Counted from the first letter of the stretch, positions 44,522 through 56,033 are shown. The stretch is 64,000 nucleotides of DNA from Trueperella pyogenes (GCF_900460345.1 NZ_UHHW01000002.1:1860001-1924000), one strand, 5' to 3'. The notes: generated by a model not told the origin, from the letters alone. Made by a program: numbers and translations.

Positions 44522-45439
44522 GTGAGGAAAATGCCCTATCAATGCTTACTCCAAGAAATTGGTATCTCTCATGAAGCGGGAGATGCATACTTCGACGGTA
44601 TACGGCTGAACCGTATCCCATCCGATCCCGCCATCATTGAGGAATTGATCAGCGCTGGCCTCGCCCGGCAAACTGACGAGGGTCTCATTTTCCTTTCCGC
44701 CTCGGCCACAATGCGCACGATGCTCAACGAACGCGAGGAGGCTCTGGCCCGCGCCCGCCTGCTCCTGGCCGACCTCGTGAGTTTCGAGACGTTGGTCAAC
44801 CAGGGCTTCAAGTTCTCCAGTTCCGACGCCGACATCCACCAGTGGCACGAACGCGTCACTTTTTCTGCCGAGAAGTCCCTCTACGTTTTTGACCGGCCGC
44901 CTTACCTATCCGTCTCAAACCACATCGCTCCCGCCACGGAAACCTTGGAAGAACGTGAGGTTGAGATGAAGGCGATCTATCAGCGCTCCCAGCTGGTCTC
45001 GGACGAATTCGTGAGCGTCATCAAAGAATCGATTGCCCATGGCGAAATCGCACGCATCAATGACCATCTGCCGTTCCGCATGCTCATCGCCGACCACAGG
45101 ATCGCGCTGATCATGTGGAAATCGCAAAGTCTCACCCGTTCGATACTCGTCACTGATTACACCATTATCGAGTTGCTGACCAACCTCTTCTTCGATATCT
45201 GGAAGCGCTCCTTTGAGATACGTCTGCCCTCCACCGAAGACGCATTCACCACACCCAGCTCTAACTCGGTGGATATTCTCAGCCTCCTCGCCCTCGGCAT
45301 CCCGGACGGCGCCATCGCGAAAAGACTGCGAATCTCAGAGCGCACGGTCGGCAGACGTATCAAAGAGCTAGCCGACTCCCTGGGTGTGGATACCCGCTTC
45401 CAAATCGGTGTGGAAGCGGCCCGCCGCGGCCTTATCTGA
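44522..45439 (+). CDS. LuxR-type helix-turn-helix regulator
   Basis: The start is GTG 44522 or ATG 44531, close to a GAGG site. The 305-residue protein has a C-terminal LuxR-type HTH (LLALGIPDGAIAKRLRISER, about residues 258-277, then TVGRRIKELADSLGV). The N-terminal half looks like a winged or TrmB-type domain followed by a helical linker and a region with ILVTDYTIIELLTNLFFDIW. It is divergent from the pilus adhesin gene and probably controls it through the inverted repeats in between. Ligand unknown. Confidence 0.85.
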   Translation: MRKMPYQCLLQEIGISHEAGDAYFDGIRLNRIPSDPAIIEELISAGLARQTDEGLIFLSASATMRTMLNEREEALARARLLLADLVSFETLVNQGFKFSSSDADIHQWHERVTFSAEKSLYVFDRPPYLSVSNHIAPATETLEEREVEMKAIYQRSQLVSDEFVSVIKESIAHGEIARINDHLPFRMLIADHRIALIMWKSQSLTRSILVTDYTIIELLTNLFFDIWKRSFEIRLPSTEDAFTTPSSNSVDILSLLALGIPDGAIAKRLRISERTVGRRIKELADSLGVDTRFQIGVEAARRGLI

Positions 45440-45440
45440 A

Positions 45441-45462
45441 CCTTTGCCCCCTCGGGGAAAGA
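45441..45462. terminator. Possible terminator between regulator and BCCT gene
   Basis: CTTTGCCCC and GGGGAAAG form a stem with one bulged G and a CTC loop in the 26-bp convergent gap. Short but correctly placed. Confidence 0.4.
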
Positions 45463-45465
45463 TGG

Positions 45466-47511
45466 CTAGAACGCCGTCCTGCCCGATCTCAGCTGGGCCT
45501 GGTAGTAATCAAAATGATCCAGCAGATCGTGGATGATTGCCTCGCCGGAGTATCCCATCACGTCGTAATCTTGCCCGCCGGCCGACGTGTGTACCTCCAA
45601 GCGCACCGACCGATCCTCGTCCTCCGAAAAGCGGCCACCGTAGACGACGGCCGGCGCATCCACCGCCACGACCCGGTACACAAACGGTTCCTCACCCGCG
45701 ATAGCGAACTTAACCCGGTCGTATATCAGAGCCTCCGGGTCCATACCGTCGATCAGTTCATGGTCCGCGCGGACGACCTCCGCTGGCATCCCCTGTGCGG
45801 TCATTTCCGCAGCTAACGCCTCCAAAGCTGGCTGCACCACACGGTCCAGATACCCTGAGGCCTGCACCGGGCTCACCTGTCCGAAGATCGTCGCCAAGCG
45901 TTCCCTCCACGACGCCGCCTGACCAGCCGAGCCGCCGACGCCGCCACCTGCGACCGCGTAACGTTCCGAGGCCAACTGGCTGTCCCGGCGTCGTACATCA
46001 CGGTAAATCGTGCGATAGAAACCGATCATCGCCGCCACCATCACCACCGCGAACGGCAGCCCCATGATGACAGTCGCCGACTGTAACGCCGGGATGCCGC
46101 CCACCACCAGCATGGCGACCGTCAAAACGCCGGTAACTGCCGCCCAGAAGATGCGCAGCCAGGGGCGGGCGTCAGTGCGCGGAGTGGGCAGGTTACTGGA
46201 TAGATTCGCCATCACCAGCGCGCCCGAATCCGCCGACGTCACGTAGAAGAGGAAGGCCACAAACGTCGCGATCAGCATCAGCACCCCGCTCCCCGGCATA
46301 TCTTGCAGCAGGGAATAGAGCCCTAACTCGGGCGCCTCGAGGGTGCGCTCGGCAAAGGCGAGGTCATCGCCGTGAATAACGCGATCGAGCGCCGCGTTAC
46401 CGAAGATCGAGATCCACATGACTACGTAGAGGAATGGGACCGTCATGCAGCCCACGATGAACTGCCGCAGCGTGCGTCCGCGGGAGATGCGCGCGAGGAA
46501 CATCCCCACAAACGACGCCCAGGCAACCCACCACGCCCAGAAGAACAGCGTCCACCAACCCTTCCACTCTTCCGCGTCGGAAAACGCCATCGTGTCCAGC
46601 GTCATGCCGGGGAACATCGCCAGCAGGTCACCGACGTTCATGACAATCGCGTTCAGCAAAACGTGCGTGCGCCCGCCGATCAGCACCCAGGCTGCGGTGA
46701 GGATCGCGAGCAGCACATTGAGCTGGGATAAGATCCTGATCCCCCGCGCCACTCCGGACACCGCCGACACCGCGGCAAGCACTACCGCCGCCACAATCAG
46801 CCCCACCTGCGCGGGTAACCCCTGCTTGATGCCGAAAATCATCTCCAAGCCGACGTTGATCTGCACGACGCCGATGCCCAGCGTCGTCGCCACGCCAAAG
46901 ACCGTGCCCAGGACGGCGGCGATGTCGACGACGTCGCCGAGCGGTCCGTGGACGCGCTTGCCGAAAACGGGCTCAAGAGCCGAGCGAACCGCCAGGCGCT
47001 TGCCGTGACGATAAGAGAAGTAGCCCAGGATCATGCCCATGAGGGCATACATCCCCCAACCAGTCAGTCCGTAATGGAAGATCGTCCACACCGTCGCCTG
47101 TTCGGCGGCCTCAATCGAGCGTGCCGCCACCTGCGGCGGAGCCATGTACTGAGAAATTGGCTCAGCCACGGCGAAAAACATGATGTCCGTGCCGATACCA
47201 GCAGCAAAGAGCATGGACGCCCAGGCAAAAGTGGAAAACTCCGGGCGCGAGTTGGCCGGGCCGAGGCGAAGATGGCCGTAGCGAGAGATCGCCACATACA
47301 ACACGAAAACCACGATGACCGTAGCCATCAAGATGTAGAACCAGCCAAACCAGCGGCCAATCCACGACGTCGCAGCGCCCAGCACGCCCGCCGCCGACTC
47401 CGCCCCCACAAACGCCCACAACGCAATCGCCAAAATCGCGGCTGCCGATCCAAAGAACACTACCTTCTTCATTTGGGCACTTTCGCGGCGCAATGTCTGG
47501 AAGTTCGCCAT
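45466..47511 (-). CDS. BCCT family transporter (choline/glycine betaine)
   Basis: The 681-residue protein has about twelve helices and BCCT motifs: FAAGIGTDIMFFAVAEP, HYGLTGWGMYALMG, the WTLFFWAWWVAWASFVGMF substrate-site Trp cluster (about residues 323-341), and FYVTSADSGALVMANLSS. ATG 47511 follows an AAGGA site. The C-terminal ~150 residues form a BetT-like cytoplasmic osmosensing domain. It takes up choline or betaine for osmoprotection. The GIGTD motif differs from the Na+-coupled GMGIG, which suggests proton coupling as in BetT. Confidence 0.93.
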   Translation of the reverse strand: MANFQTLRRESAQMKKVVFFGSAAAILAIALWAFVGAESAAGVLGAATSWIGRWFGWFYILMATVIVVFVLYVAISRYGHLRLGPANSRPEFSTFAWASMLFAAGIGTDIMFFAVAEPISQYMAPPQVAARSIEAAEQATVWTIFHYGLTGWGMYALMGMILGYFSYRHGKRLAVRSALEPVFGKRVHGPLGDVVDIAAVLGTVFGVATTLGIGVVQINVGLEMIFGIKQGLPAQVGLIVAAVVLAAVSAVSGVARGIRILSQLNVLLAILTAAWVLIGGRTHVLLNAIVMNVGDLLAMFPGMTLDTMAFSDAEEWKGWWTLFFWAWWVAWASFVGMFLARISRGRTLRQFIVGCMTVPFLYVVMWISIFGNAALDRVIHGDDLAFAERTLEAPELGLYSLLQDMPGSGVLMLIATFVAFLFYVTSADSGALVMANLSSNLPTPRTDARPWLRIFWAAVTGVLTVAMLVVGGIPALQSATVIMGLPFAVVMVAAMIGFYRTIYRDVRRRDSQLASERYAVAGGGVGGSAGQAASWRERLATIFGQVSPVQASGYLDRVVQPALEALAAEMTAQGMPAEVVRADHELIDGMDPEALIYDRVKFAIAGEEPFVYRVVAVDAPAVVYGGRFSEDEDRSVRLEVHTSAGGQDYDVMGYSGEAIIHDLLDHFDYYQAQLRSGRTAF

Positions 47512-47697
47512 CGTTCATCCTTCGTTGGTCTGTGCTAACCGGCGCTTCGGGTACCATTGGCACCCTACCGCCCGCCGTCAGCCCTGACGCGACATCCGGG
47601 CGAGTGTCGCACAACGACGTCGCAGGCAGTTATCTCAATCGGGTCGAAAAGCGCCACCAATCCGTGCGAAAATAAGAATAACTGCAAAGGAGTTCTC

Positions 47698-48144
47698 GTG
47701 ACTGAAAAAGATACATTGGGGCCACAAGGCCCTGCCACCCTCTCGGGCACGGGCCCGGTTGCCCCGAGCGGCCAATCGATAGGCGAGCTCGTCGCTAAGA
47801 TTACCGCTCAATTCTCCGCGCTCGTGCGCGATGAAATCTCCTACACCAAGCTTCAAGCAACAGCCAAGGTCAAGAAGCTCGGCATCGGAGGCGCGCTTTT
47901 CGCCGTCGCCGGTGTCCTCGCGCTGTATATGCTGGGCACGCTCCTCCTTGCCGCAGGATTTGGCTTTGCCACCATCATGCCGGTCTGGGCAGCATTCCTC
48001 GCCGTTTCCGGAATCCTGCTCCTCATCATCCTGCTCCTCGCCCTGCTCGGCGCCCTCAGCTTCAAGGCCGCCAAGAAGCACGACGTCGATCCCAAGAGCG
48101 GCCTCCAGAAAGACATCGACGCAGTGAAGAAGGGAATCAAATGA
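47698..48144 (+). CDS. Phage holin family / holin-X membrane protein
   Basis: I chose GTG 47698, 6 nt after AAAGGAG. The 148-residue protein has a polar N-terminus, an amphipathic segment (ELVAKITAQFSALVRDEI), and two adjacent hydrophobic helices (about residues 67-92 and 96-118). This matches the actinobacterial holin-X (Phage_holin_3_6) family, which is usually a chromosomal gene and not part of a prophage. It overlaps the DUF3618 gene by 4 nt. Function unknown; a membrane stress role is often suggested for the pair. Confidence 0.85.
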   Translation: MTEKDTLGPQGPATLSGTGPVAPSGQSIGELVAKITAQFSALVRDEISYTKLQATAKVKKLGIGGALFAVAGVLALYMLGTLLLAAGFGFATIMPVWAAFLAVSGILLLIILLLALLGALSFKAAKKHDVDPKSGLQKDIDAVKKGIK

Positions 48145-48470
48145 CCGACGTGAGCCAGAAGAAGGCAGTGGACTACGAAGCCCCTAAAGACATGCCTGAT
48201 AACCGCACTGTTGAGGAAGTCGAAGCAGACTTGCAGCGTGTACGCGAAGAGCTGACAGCTACCGTCAACGAACTTGCCGGCAAGCTCCACCCAGACAACC
48301 TCAAGGCCGAAGCTCGCGGCTTCGCCTCCGCAAAGTTCGCCGAAAGCAAAGAGAAAGCCATGAACCTCGTCAAAGATGCCAAGAATGGCGATAGAAAGGC
48401 GCTGTCCATTCTCGGCGCGGTGGCCGGCGTCGTCGCGCTGATCGTCATCCGAAAGATCGCCAAGAAGTAG
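48141..48470 (+). CDS. DUF3618 domain-containing protein
   Basis: The 109-residue protein has the DUF3618 helix (EEVEADLQRVREELTATVNE, about residues 17-36) and a C-terminal helix (LGAVAGVVALIVIRKIAKK). DUF3618 and holin-X genes are commonly neighbours in Actinobacteria. The start overlaps the previous stop in ATGA. Function unknown. Confidence 0.87.
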   Translation: MTDVSQKKAVDYEAPKDMPDNRTVEEVEADLQRVREELTATVNELAGKLHPDNLKAEARGFASAKFAESKEKAMNLVKDAKNGDRKALSILGAVAGVVALIVIRKIAKK

Positions 48471-48480
48471 CACTGGACGC

Positions 48481-48520
48481 GTGTGGGGCGGTAGGTTTTC
48501 CTGCCGCCCCACACTTGTTT
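48481..48520 (+). terminator. Intrinsic terminator of the holin-X/DUF3618 operon
   Basis: A 15-bp stem with one G-U pair (48481-48495 with 48500-48514, core GTGTGGGGCGG), a TTTT loop and a TTGTTT tail. The convergent bldC gene ends just beyond. Confidence 0.88.
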
Positions 48521-48531
48521 AACATTGCACA

Positions 48532-48744
48532 TCACTCGCCATCAAGTGAGATATTGACTCCTTCAACCTGGAGCTTCTCGACAACCGCAAGCACTTCCTT
48601 GCGGGGAAATCTGCGATGGCCCCCGAGAGTACGGATCGACGGCAACTTGCCGCTATCGGCCCATCGCGCAACGGTTTTCGGATCCACCCGAAACAAGGTG
48701 GCGACCTCCGAAGGGGTCATCAACTCAGTCTCAATAGCCATCAT
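48532..48744 (-). CDS. bldC: BldC-type MerR-like DNA-binding protein
   Basis: The 70-residue protein contains a compact MerR-like winged HTH: LMTPSEVATLFRVDPKTVAR followed by WADSGKLPSIRTLGGHRRFP, the BldC signature. BldC binds repeated DNA sites and controls development or stationary-phase genes in Streptomyces. ATG 48744 or 48741 follow GAGGAAA. The C-terminal 13 residues (KLQVEGVNISLDG) extend beyond the usual HTH end. It is monocistronic. Confidence 0.93.
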   Translation of the reverse strand: MMAIETELMTPSEVATLFRVDPKTVARWADSGKLPSIRTLGGHRRFPRKEVLAVVEKLQVEGVNISLDGE

Positions 48745-49044
48745 TTTCCTCGCGGATGTGTGTAGACAGCACGCAATGTGCCAGACAGAATCAACAAGCT
48801 ACTCGCTTCACCGACCAGCGTTTGTCAAGCTAGACGGCAAATAATGCGATCACACTCTCATCCTATTCAGCCAGCGGCTCCACCACAAATGCACAACAAA
48901 ATTGGGAATAATTCACGCCACCCTCTTCACGTGGAGATTTTGACCCGTTTCAGGGTAAAGTAAGTCCCACGAACCATTATTGAGATAACACGGAGCCGCA
49001 CTACGTGCCTGCTCCAAGACGAGTTGAGGGGGGTCGAGCCGAAC
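48745..49044. other. Intergenic region between bldC and the DUF3073 gene
   Basis: These 300 bp contain the divergent promoters of bldC (minus) and the DUF3073 gene (plus). They are A+T-rich toward the left. I see no further gene, RNA or strong repeat. Confidence 0.4.
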
Positions 49045-49272
49045 ATGGGGCGCGGCCGTCAAAGAGCCAAGCAGCGAAAAGTCGCACGGAACCTGAAGTA
49101 TTTCAGCCCGGAAACCGATTACGAGGCACTCGAAAGAGAACTCACGGGCGGTGCTGAACCCAAGGATGAGCCTGACGACTATGAATCCTGGGATAAGTAC
49201 GATCCGGAATCGTACGAGATACCTCCGGCAACCGACGAATGGGACGAGGACGACTGGGCGCCTAAGCGCTAA
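49045..49272 (+). CDS. DUF3073 domain-containing protein
   Basis: I chose ATG 49045, since the protein then starts with the family hallmark MGRGRQRAKQRKVARNLKYF. The 75-residue product has a basic N-terminus, the SPETDYEALERELTGG segment and an acidic tail (DEWDEDDWAPKR). DUF3073 is restricted to Actinobacteria and its function is unknown. It is followed by a terminator. Confidence 0.92.
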   Translation: MGRGRQRAKQRKVARNLKYFSPETDYEALERELTGGAEPKDEPDDYESWDKYDPESYEIPPATDEWDEDDWAPKR

Positions 49273-49287
49273 AGTCCACTGCACCTG

Positions 49288-49311
49288 AGAGCCAGCTTCA
49301 CAGCTGGCTCT
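49288..49311 (+). terminator. Terminator after the DUF3073 gene
   Basis: AGAGCCAGCT, loop TCAC, AGCTGGCTCT: a perfect 10-bp stem 16 nt after the stop codon, then TCCGTG. A poly-T tail is missing. Confidence 0.75.
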
Positions 49312-49354
49312 TCCGTGTGCCTGCGATCTGGCTTGGCGGACCCGACTTGACGCC

Positions 49355-49397
49355 GGTTGGCCGTGGCGGTCTAACCGCGCGAGGTTGGCCGTGGCGG
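49355..49397 (+). repeat. Short direct repeat GGTTGGCCGTGGCGG
   Basis: The 15-mer occurs at 49355-49369 and 49383-49397 in the gap before the sterol-carrier-like gene. It may be a small duplication. Confidence 0.5.
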
Positions 49398-49402
49398 CGT
49401 GG

Positions 49403-49762
49403 CTAGGCGACGAGCTGCGCTGGCCCAAATAGCGGCAAATACGGGCTCAAATCCGCACGCGTTCCCGAGCTCGAGATCTTCCGCTCCTCCACCGGCCGAC
49501 CAATCGCCACATCCAGCCACGTGCGCCCATCCATCTCCACGACGTTCGGCGGCGCCCCTCGCGTATGAACCGGCCCGGCAATCGCCTGGACAGCCCCCAC
49601 CCACGGGATCCGGATCTCCACGCTGCGCCCCGGATGACGAGCGCCAAATTCCTCCAGCGCGAACCGGACGGCTGTCCGAAGCTCCGGTTCGGACAGCGAA
49701 CGGCCGAGGGCATAGGAGCGCACCAGCCCCATGCCCTCGGCCTCATCGATACGTCGTCTCAT
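49403..49762 (-). CDS. Sterol-carrier-like family protein
   Basis: The 119-residue protein matches a small actinobacterial family annotated as sterol carrier family protein. It begins RRRIDEAEGMGLVRSYA and has AVRFALEEFGARHPGRSVEI, the VGAVQAIAGPVHTRGAPPNV central block, and a GTRADLSPYLPL end. Members are usually encoded near purine genes; gdhA, purC and purA are nearby. The biochemical role is not established. Confidence 0.82.
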   Translation of the reverse strand: MRRRIDEAEGMGLVRSYALGRSLSEPELRTAVRFALEEFGARHPGRSVEIRIPWVGAVQAIAGPVHTRGAPPNVVEMDGRTWLDVAIGRPVEERKISSSGTRADLSPYLPLFGPAQLVA

Positions 49763-49794
49763 AGGCTGAGTCTATCGCCTCAGCCCACAGACCC

Positions 49795-51222
<1,428 letters not shown>

Positions 51223-51289
51223 TCATCAATTGGTCAGTGTTTTCCACCTCAATGCGCCGCACCACGACGCCGTTAACGAGACGGCGTCA

Positions 51290-52171
51290 TCAGCCCAGCA
51301 GCGCCGCCTCCACAAAGCGGTACCGCGACCGCATCTCCTCAACCACGTCCGGGGCCAAAACCGGGGCGCTGCCACCACGGATCCACTCGTCCGCCTCGTC
51401 GTGTACAGCGCCGCGCACGTAGTCTTTGCCAAAGGCGCGCGGGCTGCCCTTCGCTACCTCCGACTCCAACCAGTACGTCGCCGAATCTGGCGTGAATGCC
51501 TGATCCGCGAGCACATAAGCATCATCGCCCGAATCGTAGGACGCGCCGAACTCGAGCTTGCACTCTGCAATAATCAAGCCCTTACTCTGGGCAATCTTCT
51601 GCGCGCGCCCGTAAAGCTTGAAAGAGATATCGCGCAGCTTCGTCGCGGCCTCCTGGCCGACCACGTCCGCCATCTGCGCGAAGCTCATCACCTCGTCGTC
51701 GCTGCCCGCTTCGCCCTTCAACGCAGGGACGAACACCGCCTCCGCAAGCTGGTCGCCCACAGTCAGCCCAGGCTCCTGGGCCTGGCCGCCGATCGTCCCC
51801 GAGGCCGAATACTCCTCGAACACCCGTGCCGTCATGTAACCCACCACCGAACACTCGATCGGGTACATCCGCAGACGCTGCACGACCATCGCCCGGTCCG
51901 CGACCACCTCGGGCACATCCACAGACAGGTAGTGGTTGGCCACCACATCGCCGAGCTGCTCAAACCACCAGCGCGCAATGCGAGTCAGCATCTCGCCCTT
52001 TCCTGGGATGACGCCGGGCAGCACCCGATCGAGTACCGCGATACGATCCGAGGCGACGAGCATCATCGTATCCCCGCCTGAATGCACCAAGGTGTGCGCA
52101 GGCTGATAGATGTCATGGACCTTTCCAGTAGAAACTCTGGTCCAATTCGGAATGATCGGCGCTCGTTGCAC
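51290..52171 (-). CDS. purC: Phosphoribosylaminoimidazole-succinocarboxamide synthase
   Basis: GTG 52171 stands behind a strong AAAGGAGG site. The 293-residue enzyme has the SAICAR-synthetase motifs: STGKVHDIYQ, VASDRIAVLDRVLPGVIPGKG, VEIGVS-like IIAECKLEFGASYD and LADQAFTPDSATYW. It joins aspartate to CAIR in purine synthesis using ATP. The purine gene purA is 2.3 kb further, past pckG. Confidence 0.95.
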   Translation of the reverse strand: MQRAPIIPNWTRVSTGKVHDIYQPAHTLVHSGGDTMMLVASDRIAVLDRVLPGVIPGKGEMLTRIARWWFEQLGDVVANHYLSVDVPEVVADRAMVVQRLRMYPIECSVVGYMTARVFEEYSASGTIGGQAQEPGLTVGDQLAEAVFVPALKGEAGSDDEVMSFAQMADVVGQEAATKLRDISFKLYGRAQKIAQSKGLIIAECKLEFGASYDSGDDAYVLADQAFTPDSATYWLESEVAKGSPRAFGKDYVRGAVHDEADEWIRGGSAPVLAPDVVEEMRSRYRFVEAALLG

Positions 52172-52330
52172 GTGGCCTCCTTTCGGCCTTCGCCCTCAGT
52201 CTATCCCAGAGCTTCTCGCGGCAGAACACCCTTTTTTGGGAATCCGCCCATCGGACACAGCCGGCGGCGGAGTCCGGCGCGGGGGCAGCCCGGCGCGCGG
52301 CGGCCGGGGCGTCCGCCGGCGGGCTATATG

Positions 52331-52362
52331 AAGAGGGGGAGGACCAAAGCCCTCCCCCTCTT
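52331..52362. terminator. Terminator of pckG
   Basis: AAGAGGGGGAGG and CCTCCCCCTCTT form a perfect 12-bp stem with an 8-nt loop just past the pckG stop codon. The flanking 52260-52320 is extremely G+C-rich with further small inverted repeats. Confidence 0.85.
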
Positions 52363-52373
52363 GCGTCTAGTGC

Positions 52374-54242
52374 CTAGGCGCGTGCCGCAGCGATACGCTC
52401 GCGGAACTTCTCCAGCTGCTCAGCGATCTCAGCGGGGAGCTTGTCGCCGAACTGAGCGAAGTACTCCTCGGTCGAGTCGATCTCAGCCGCCCAAGCGTCC
52501 GGATCGGTTTCGAAGAGCTTGGCCCAGACCTCATCGGTGATCTCCTCAAGACCATCGAGGTTGAAGTCCTTCTTGTGCGGGTAGTTGCCGGTCATGCCAT
52601 CAATCGCATCGACCTCACCGGCCACGCGGCGGATGACCCAGTCAAGGACGCGAGAGTTCTCGCCGAAGCCCGGCCACATGAAGTGACCCTCCTCGTCCTT
52701 ACGGAACCAGTTAACCTGGAAGACGCGCGGGAACTTGTCGCCGAGCTCCTTTTGCATCTCAATCCAGTGGCCCCAGTAGTCAGCCATGTTGTAGCCGCAG
52801 AACGGGAGCATCGCGAACGGATCGTGGCGCAGCGAGCCAGCCTTGACGTCGGTCGCGGCGGCGGTCACCTCGGAGGCAACCGAAGCGCCGATGAAGACGC
52901 CGTGCGCCGGATCCTTCTGCTCTGCAACCAGCGGGACGTTCGTGGCGCGGCGGCCACCGAACAGGATCGCGTCGATCGCAACGCCCTGCGGAGCCTCCCA
53001 GTCGGGGCAGATGATCGGGCACTGCGAAGCCGGCACCGTGAAGCGCGAGTTCGCGTGCGCGGCCGGAGCGTCGGACTCGGGCGTCCAGTCGTTGCCGTGC
53101 CAATCAATCAGGTGATCCGGAGTCTCGCCGTCGATGCCCTCCCACCAGACGTCGCCGTCGTCGGTGAGCGCCACGTTAGTGAAGATGGAGTTCGCACGCG
53201 CGGTGTCCATAGCCATCGGGTTCGTCTTGTAGGACGTGCCCGGCGCGACGCCGAAGAAGCCCGCCTCGGGGTTGATCGCATACAGGCGACCATCGGGGCC
53301 CGGACGCAGCCAAGCGATGTCGTCGCCAATGGTCTCGACCTTCCAGCCCGGAATGGTCGGCTGGAGCATGGCGAGGTTGGTCTTGCCACATGCCGACGGG
53401 AACGCGGCGGTCACGTGGTACTGCTTGCCGGTCTTCTCGTTGGTGAAACGGAGAATGAGCATGTGCTCAGCCATCCAGCCATCGCGCTTAGCCATCGTCG
53501 AAGCGATGCGAAGAGCGAAGCACTTCTTGCCGAGCAGGGCGTTTCCTCCGTAGCCTGAGCCGTAAGACCAGATCTCGTTGGTCTCCGGGAAGTGGGTGAT
53601 GTACTTTTCGTCGTTGCACGGCCAAGCGGTGTCCGGGCGCTCGTTGCCCTCGGCGTCGACCAGCGGGTAGCCAACCGAGTGAACAGCCGGAACCCACACG
53701 CGACCCTCGCCGATGAGCTTGAGGGCCTCGGTGCCCATGCGGGTCATGATGCGCATGTTCACGACGACGTAGGGCGAGTCCGTCAGCTCGATGCCGAGCT
53801 GCGAGATCGGACCGCCGAGCGGACCCATCGAGAACGGGATGACATACATCGTGCGTCCACGCATCGCGCCGCGGAACACGCCCTCGGCGCCGATGAGGGT
53901 CTCCTTCATCTCCTTCGGATCGGCCCAGTGGTTCGTCGGGCCAGCATCTTCTTCCTTCTCGGAGCAGATGAAAGTACGAGACTCAACGCGAGCCACGTCG
54001 GACGGGAGTGAGCGAGCCAGGAACGAGTTCGGGCGCTTCTCCGGGTTCAGACGGGTGAACACGCCCGCCTCGACCATCTCATCGGTGAGACGATCCCACT
54101 CTTCCTCAGAACCATCCACCCAGTAGATGTCCTTCGGAAGGGTAATATTAGCGACCTCAGTTACCCACTCAACGAGATCACTTGGCGCAAATTCCGGTGC
54201 GCCTGCGCGGACGTCCTCAACATTGAACGCAGTTTCAGTCAT
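52374..54242 (-). CDS. pckG: Phosphoenolpyruvate carboxykinase (GTP)
   Basis: I chose ATG 54242, 7 nt after AGGAGG. The 622-residue enzyme is the GTP type: [12 protein letters not shown] is the kinase P-loop (about residues 278-289), with GDDIAWL, the [14 protein letters not shown] loop, a VPLVAEQ segment, and [16 protein letters not shown] for GTP binding. It converts oxaloacetate to PEP with GTP. It can run in gluconeogenesis or in CO2 fixation to succinate in fermenters. Single-gene unit. Confidence 0.97.
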   Translation of the reverse strand: MTETAFNVEDVRAGAPEFAPSDLVEWVTEVANITLPKDIYWVDGSEEEWDRLTDEMVEAGVFTRLNPEKRPNSFLARSLPSDVARVESRTFICSEKEEDAGPTNHWADPKEMKETLIGAEGVFRGAMRGRTMYVIPFSMGPLGGPISQLGIELTDSPYVVVNMRIMTRMGTEALKLIGEGRVWVPAVHSVGYPLVDAEGNERPDTAWPCNDEKYITHFPETNEIWSYGSGYGGNALLGKKCFALRIASTMAKRDGWMAEHMLILRFTNEKTGKQYHVTAAFPSACGKTNLAMLQPTIPGWKVETIGDDIAWLRPGPDGRLYAINPEAGFFGVAPGTSYKTNPMAMDTARANSIFTNVALTDDGDVWWEGIDGETPDHLIDWHGNDWTPESDAPAAHANSRFTVPASQCPIICPDWEAPQGVAIDAILFGGRRATNVPLVAEQKDPAHGVFIGASVASEVTAAATDVKAGSLRHDPFAMLPFCGYNMADYWGHWIEMQKELGDKFPRVFQVNWFRKDEEGHFMWPGFGENSRVLDWVIRRVAGEVDAIDGMTGNYPHKKDFNLDGLEEITDEVWAKLFETDPDAWAAEIDSTEEYFAQFGDKLPAEIAEQLEKFRERIAAARA

Positions 54243-54397
54243 CGCATTTCCTCCTAGAGATCGGCGATGTTGGATTACTTCCACGTCCCATTATTCTTGA
54301 GAATTAGTAATTCCCGTGGGACCTACGGGCATTAAACCATTAACGCAACACCCATATAACCTATTCCATATTGGAATTGGCCCAAATTTCAGCGAAA

Positions 54398-54427
54398 ACG
54401 TGCCCTCACGCCGTCGTACGGGCACGT
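54398..54427. terminator. Terminator of purA
   Basis: ACGTGCCC and GGGCACGT form a perfect 8-bp stem with a 14-nt loop, 40 nt past the purA stop codon, flanked by AAAA and TATTTT. Fair candidate. Confidence 0.6.
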
Positions 54428-54466
54428 CCGCTATTTTCCGATCACAAAGCCGCCTTGCGCGCCTGC

Positions 54467-55753
54467 CTAGCCGAGCAGCGCGTGACGCACGATGGTCTGC
54501 GTGCGCTCCGGTCCCACGCCCACCGAGGAAATCCGGCAACCCGACAGCTCCTCCAGCCGCAAGACATAGGCCTGCGCATTCTCCGGCAAATCCGCGAATG
54601 TCTGGCAGCCCGAGATATCTTCATCCCACCCAGGCAGGTACTCATAAACCGGCTTCGCATGATGCATATCCGACTGATTCTCCGGCATGTCCTCCACACG
54701 CTCACCGTCAATCTCGTACGCCACACACACCGGGATCTGCGCCAACCCAGTGAGCACATCCAGCTTCGTCACGACCAAATCAGTCAGCGAATTGATACGC
54801 GCAGCGTAACGCGCCACCACGGCGTCGTACCATCCACAGCGCCGCGGGCGCCCCGTCGTCGTACCATATTCACCCCCGACCTCACGCAGGCGATCCCCGG
54901 CCGCATCATGCAGCTCCGTCGGGAAAGGCCCCTCCCCTACGCGCGTGATGTACGCCTTCGCGACGCCCACAACCCGGTCGAGCCGCAGCGGCCCGACGCC
55001 GGAACCAGTGCACGCGCCAGCCGCCGTCGTCGACGACGAGGTGACATAAGGGTAAGTGCCGTGGTCAATATCGAGCATCACGGCCTGACCCGCCTCAAAG
55101 ACGACGGTCTGGCCACGGTCGAGCGCCTTGTTGAGCTCGGCCGAGGAATTGAACAGCATCGGGCGGACACGATCCGCATAGGAAAGGAGTTCGCCGGTGA
55201 CGGCGTCGACATCGAACGGCTGCTCCCCGTGCAGGTGCTCAAGCTGATTATTCTTCTGATGCAGCACGCCCTCGACTTTTTGGCGCAGAATCGACGGGTC
55301 GAAAAGGTCTTGCACGCGGATGCCGACGCGATTCATCTTGTCGGCATAGGTCGGACCAATGCCGCGGCCCGTCGTGCCGATCTTTCGCTTGCCAAGCAGC
55401 CGCTCGTTGGCTCCGTCGATCCGCTTGTTATAAGGCGGAATAATGTGGGCGTTCGACGAGATCCGCAGACCCGACGTGTCCACTCCACGCGCCTCAAGCT
55501 CCGCCTTCTCTCGGAAGAGAACCTCCAGGTCAACCACCACGCCATTGCCAATTACCGCGGTACAGCCCGGAGTAAGAATCCCGGCAGGCAGGAGATGTAG
55601 CGCAAACTTCTCTTCGCCGACAATCACCGTGTGACCGGCGTTGTTGCCACCATTAAACTTGACGACGTAATCGACCTCGGCCCCAAGTTGGTCTGAGGCC
55701 TTGCCTTTCCCTTCGTCTCCCCACTGGGCGCCTACGATCACAATTGCTGGCAT
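54467..55753 (-). CDS. purA: Adenylosuccinate synthetase
   Basis: I chose ATG 55753, so the protein begins [18 protein letters not shown], the GTP-binding P-loop of PurA. The 428-residue enzyme also has [25 protein letters not shown], the catalytic-region [20 protein letters not shown] and TKLDVLTGL. It makes adenylosuccinate from IMP and aspartate. A perfect inverted repeat lies about 100 bp upstream. Confidence 0.97.
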   Translation of the reverse strand: MPAIVIVGAQWGDEGKGKASDQLGAEVDYVVKFNGGNNAGHTVIVGEEKFALHLLPAGILTPGCTAVIGNGVVVDLEVLFREKAELEARGVDTSGLRISSNAHIIPPYNKRIDGANERLLGKRKIGTTGRGIGPTYADKMNRVGIRVQDLFDPSILRQKVEGVLHQKNNQLEHLHGEQPFDVDAVTGELLSYADRVRPMLFNSSAELNKALDRGQTVVFEAGQAVMLDIDHGTYPYVTSSSTTAAGACTGSGVGPLRLDRVVGVAKAYITRVGEGPFPTELHDAAGDRLREVGGEYGTTTGRPRRCGWYDAVVARYAARINSLTDLVVTKLDVLTGLAQIPVCVAYEIDGERVEDMPENQSDMHHAKPVYEYLPGWDEDISGCQTFADLPENAQAYVLRLEELSGCRISSVGVGPERTQTIVRHALLG

Positions 55754-55851
55754 AATAAGCCCTTCATTCGTTCGGGCGGGCACTCGCTTGGCTCGCTGCT
55801 AGCCAGATGCGGGCGAACCGCGAACCCGTCCTTGCAGGTCCACCTCAGCCT

Positions 55852-55883
55852 ACAACTAGTACCACTATCCGATCACTAGTTGT
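55852..55883. promoter_or_regulatory. Inverted repeat upstream of purA
   Basis: ACAACTAGT and ACTAGTTGT: perfect 9-bp arms with a 14-nt spacer, in the divergent region between purA (minus) and the small membrane-protein gene (plus). Operator candidate for either gene. Confidence 0.45.
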
Positions 55884-56033
55884 CCGCATTGTGAGGCAAC
55901 TGGTTTCAAGGAGTGGTTCAAGAGAGCAGCTCACCCGGCTGCAGAGCCTGAGAATAGGCGCGAAATTGCAGTCGAACCGGGCGTAAACGCGGACACTACT
56001 GGTACATTGGCGGGTAAAGAGAAAGGTGCCGCC

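Noticed and set aside
47698..48470. Holin-X gene as evidence for a prophage
   Set aside because: The holin-X/DUF3618 pair is a normal chromosomal pair in Actinobacteria and no other phage genes are present.
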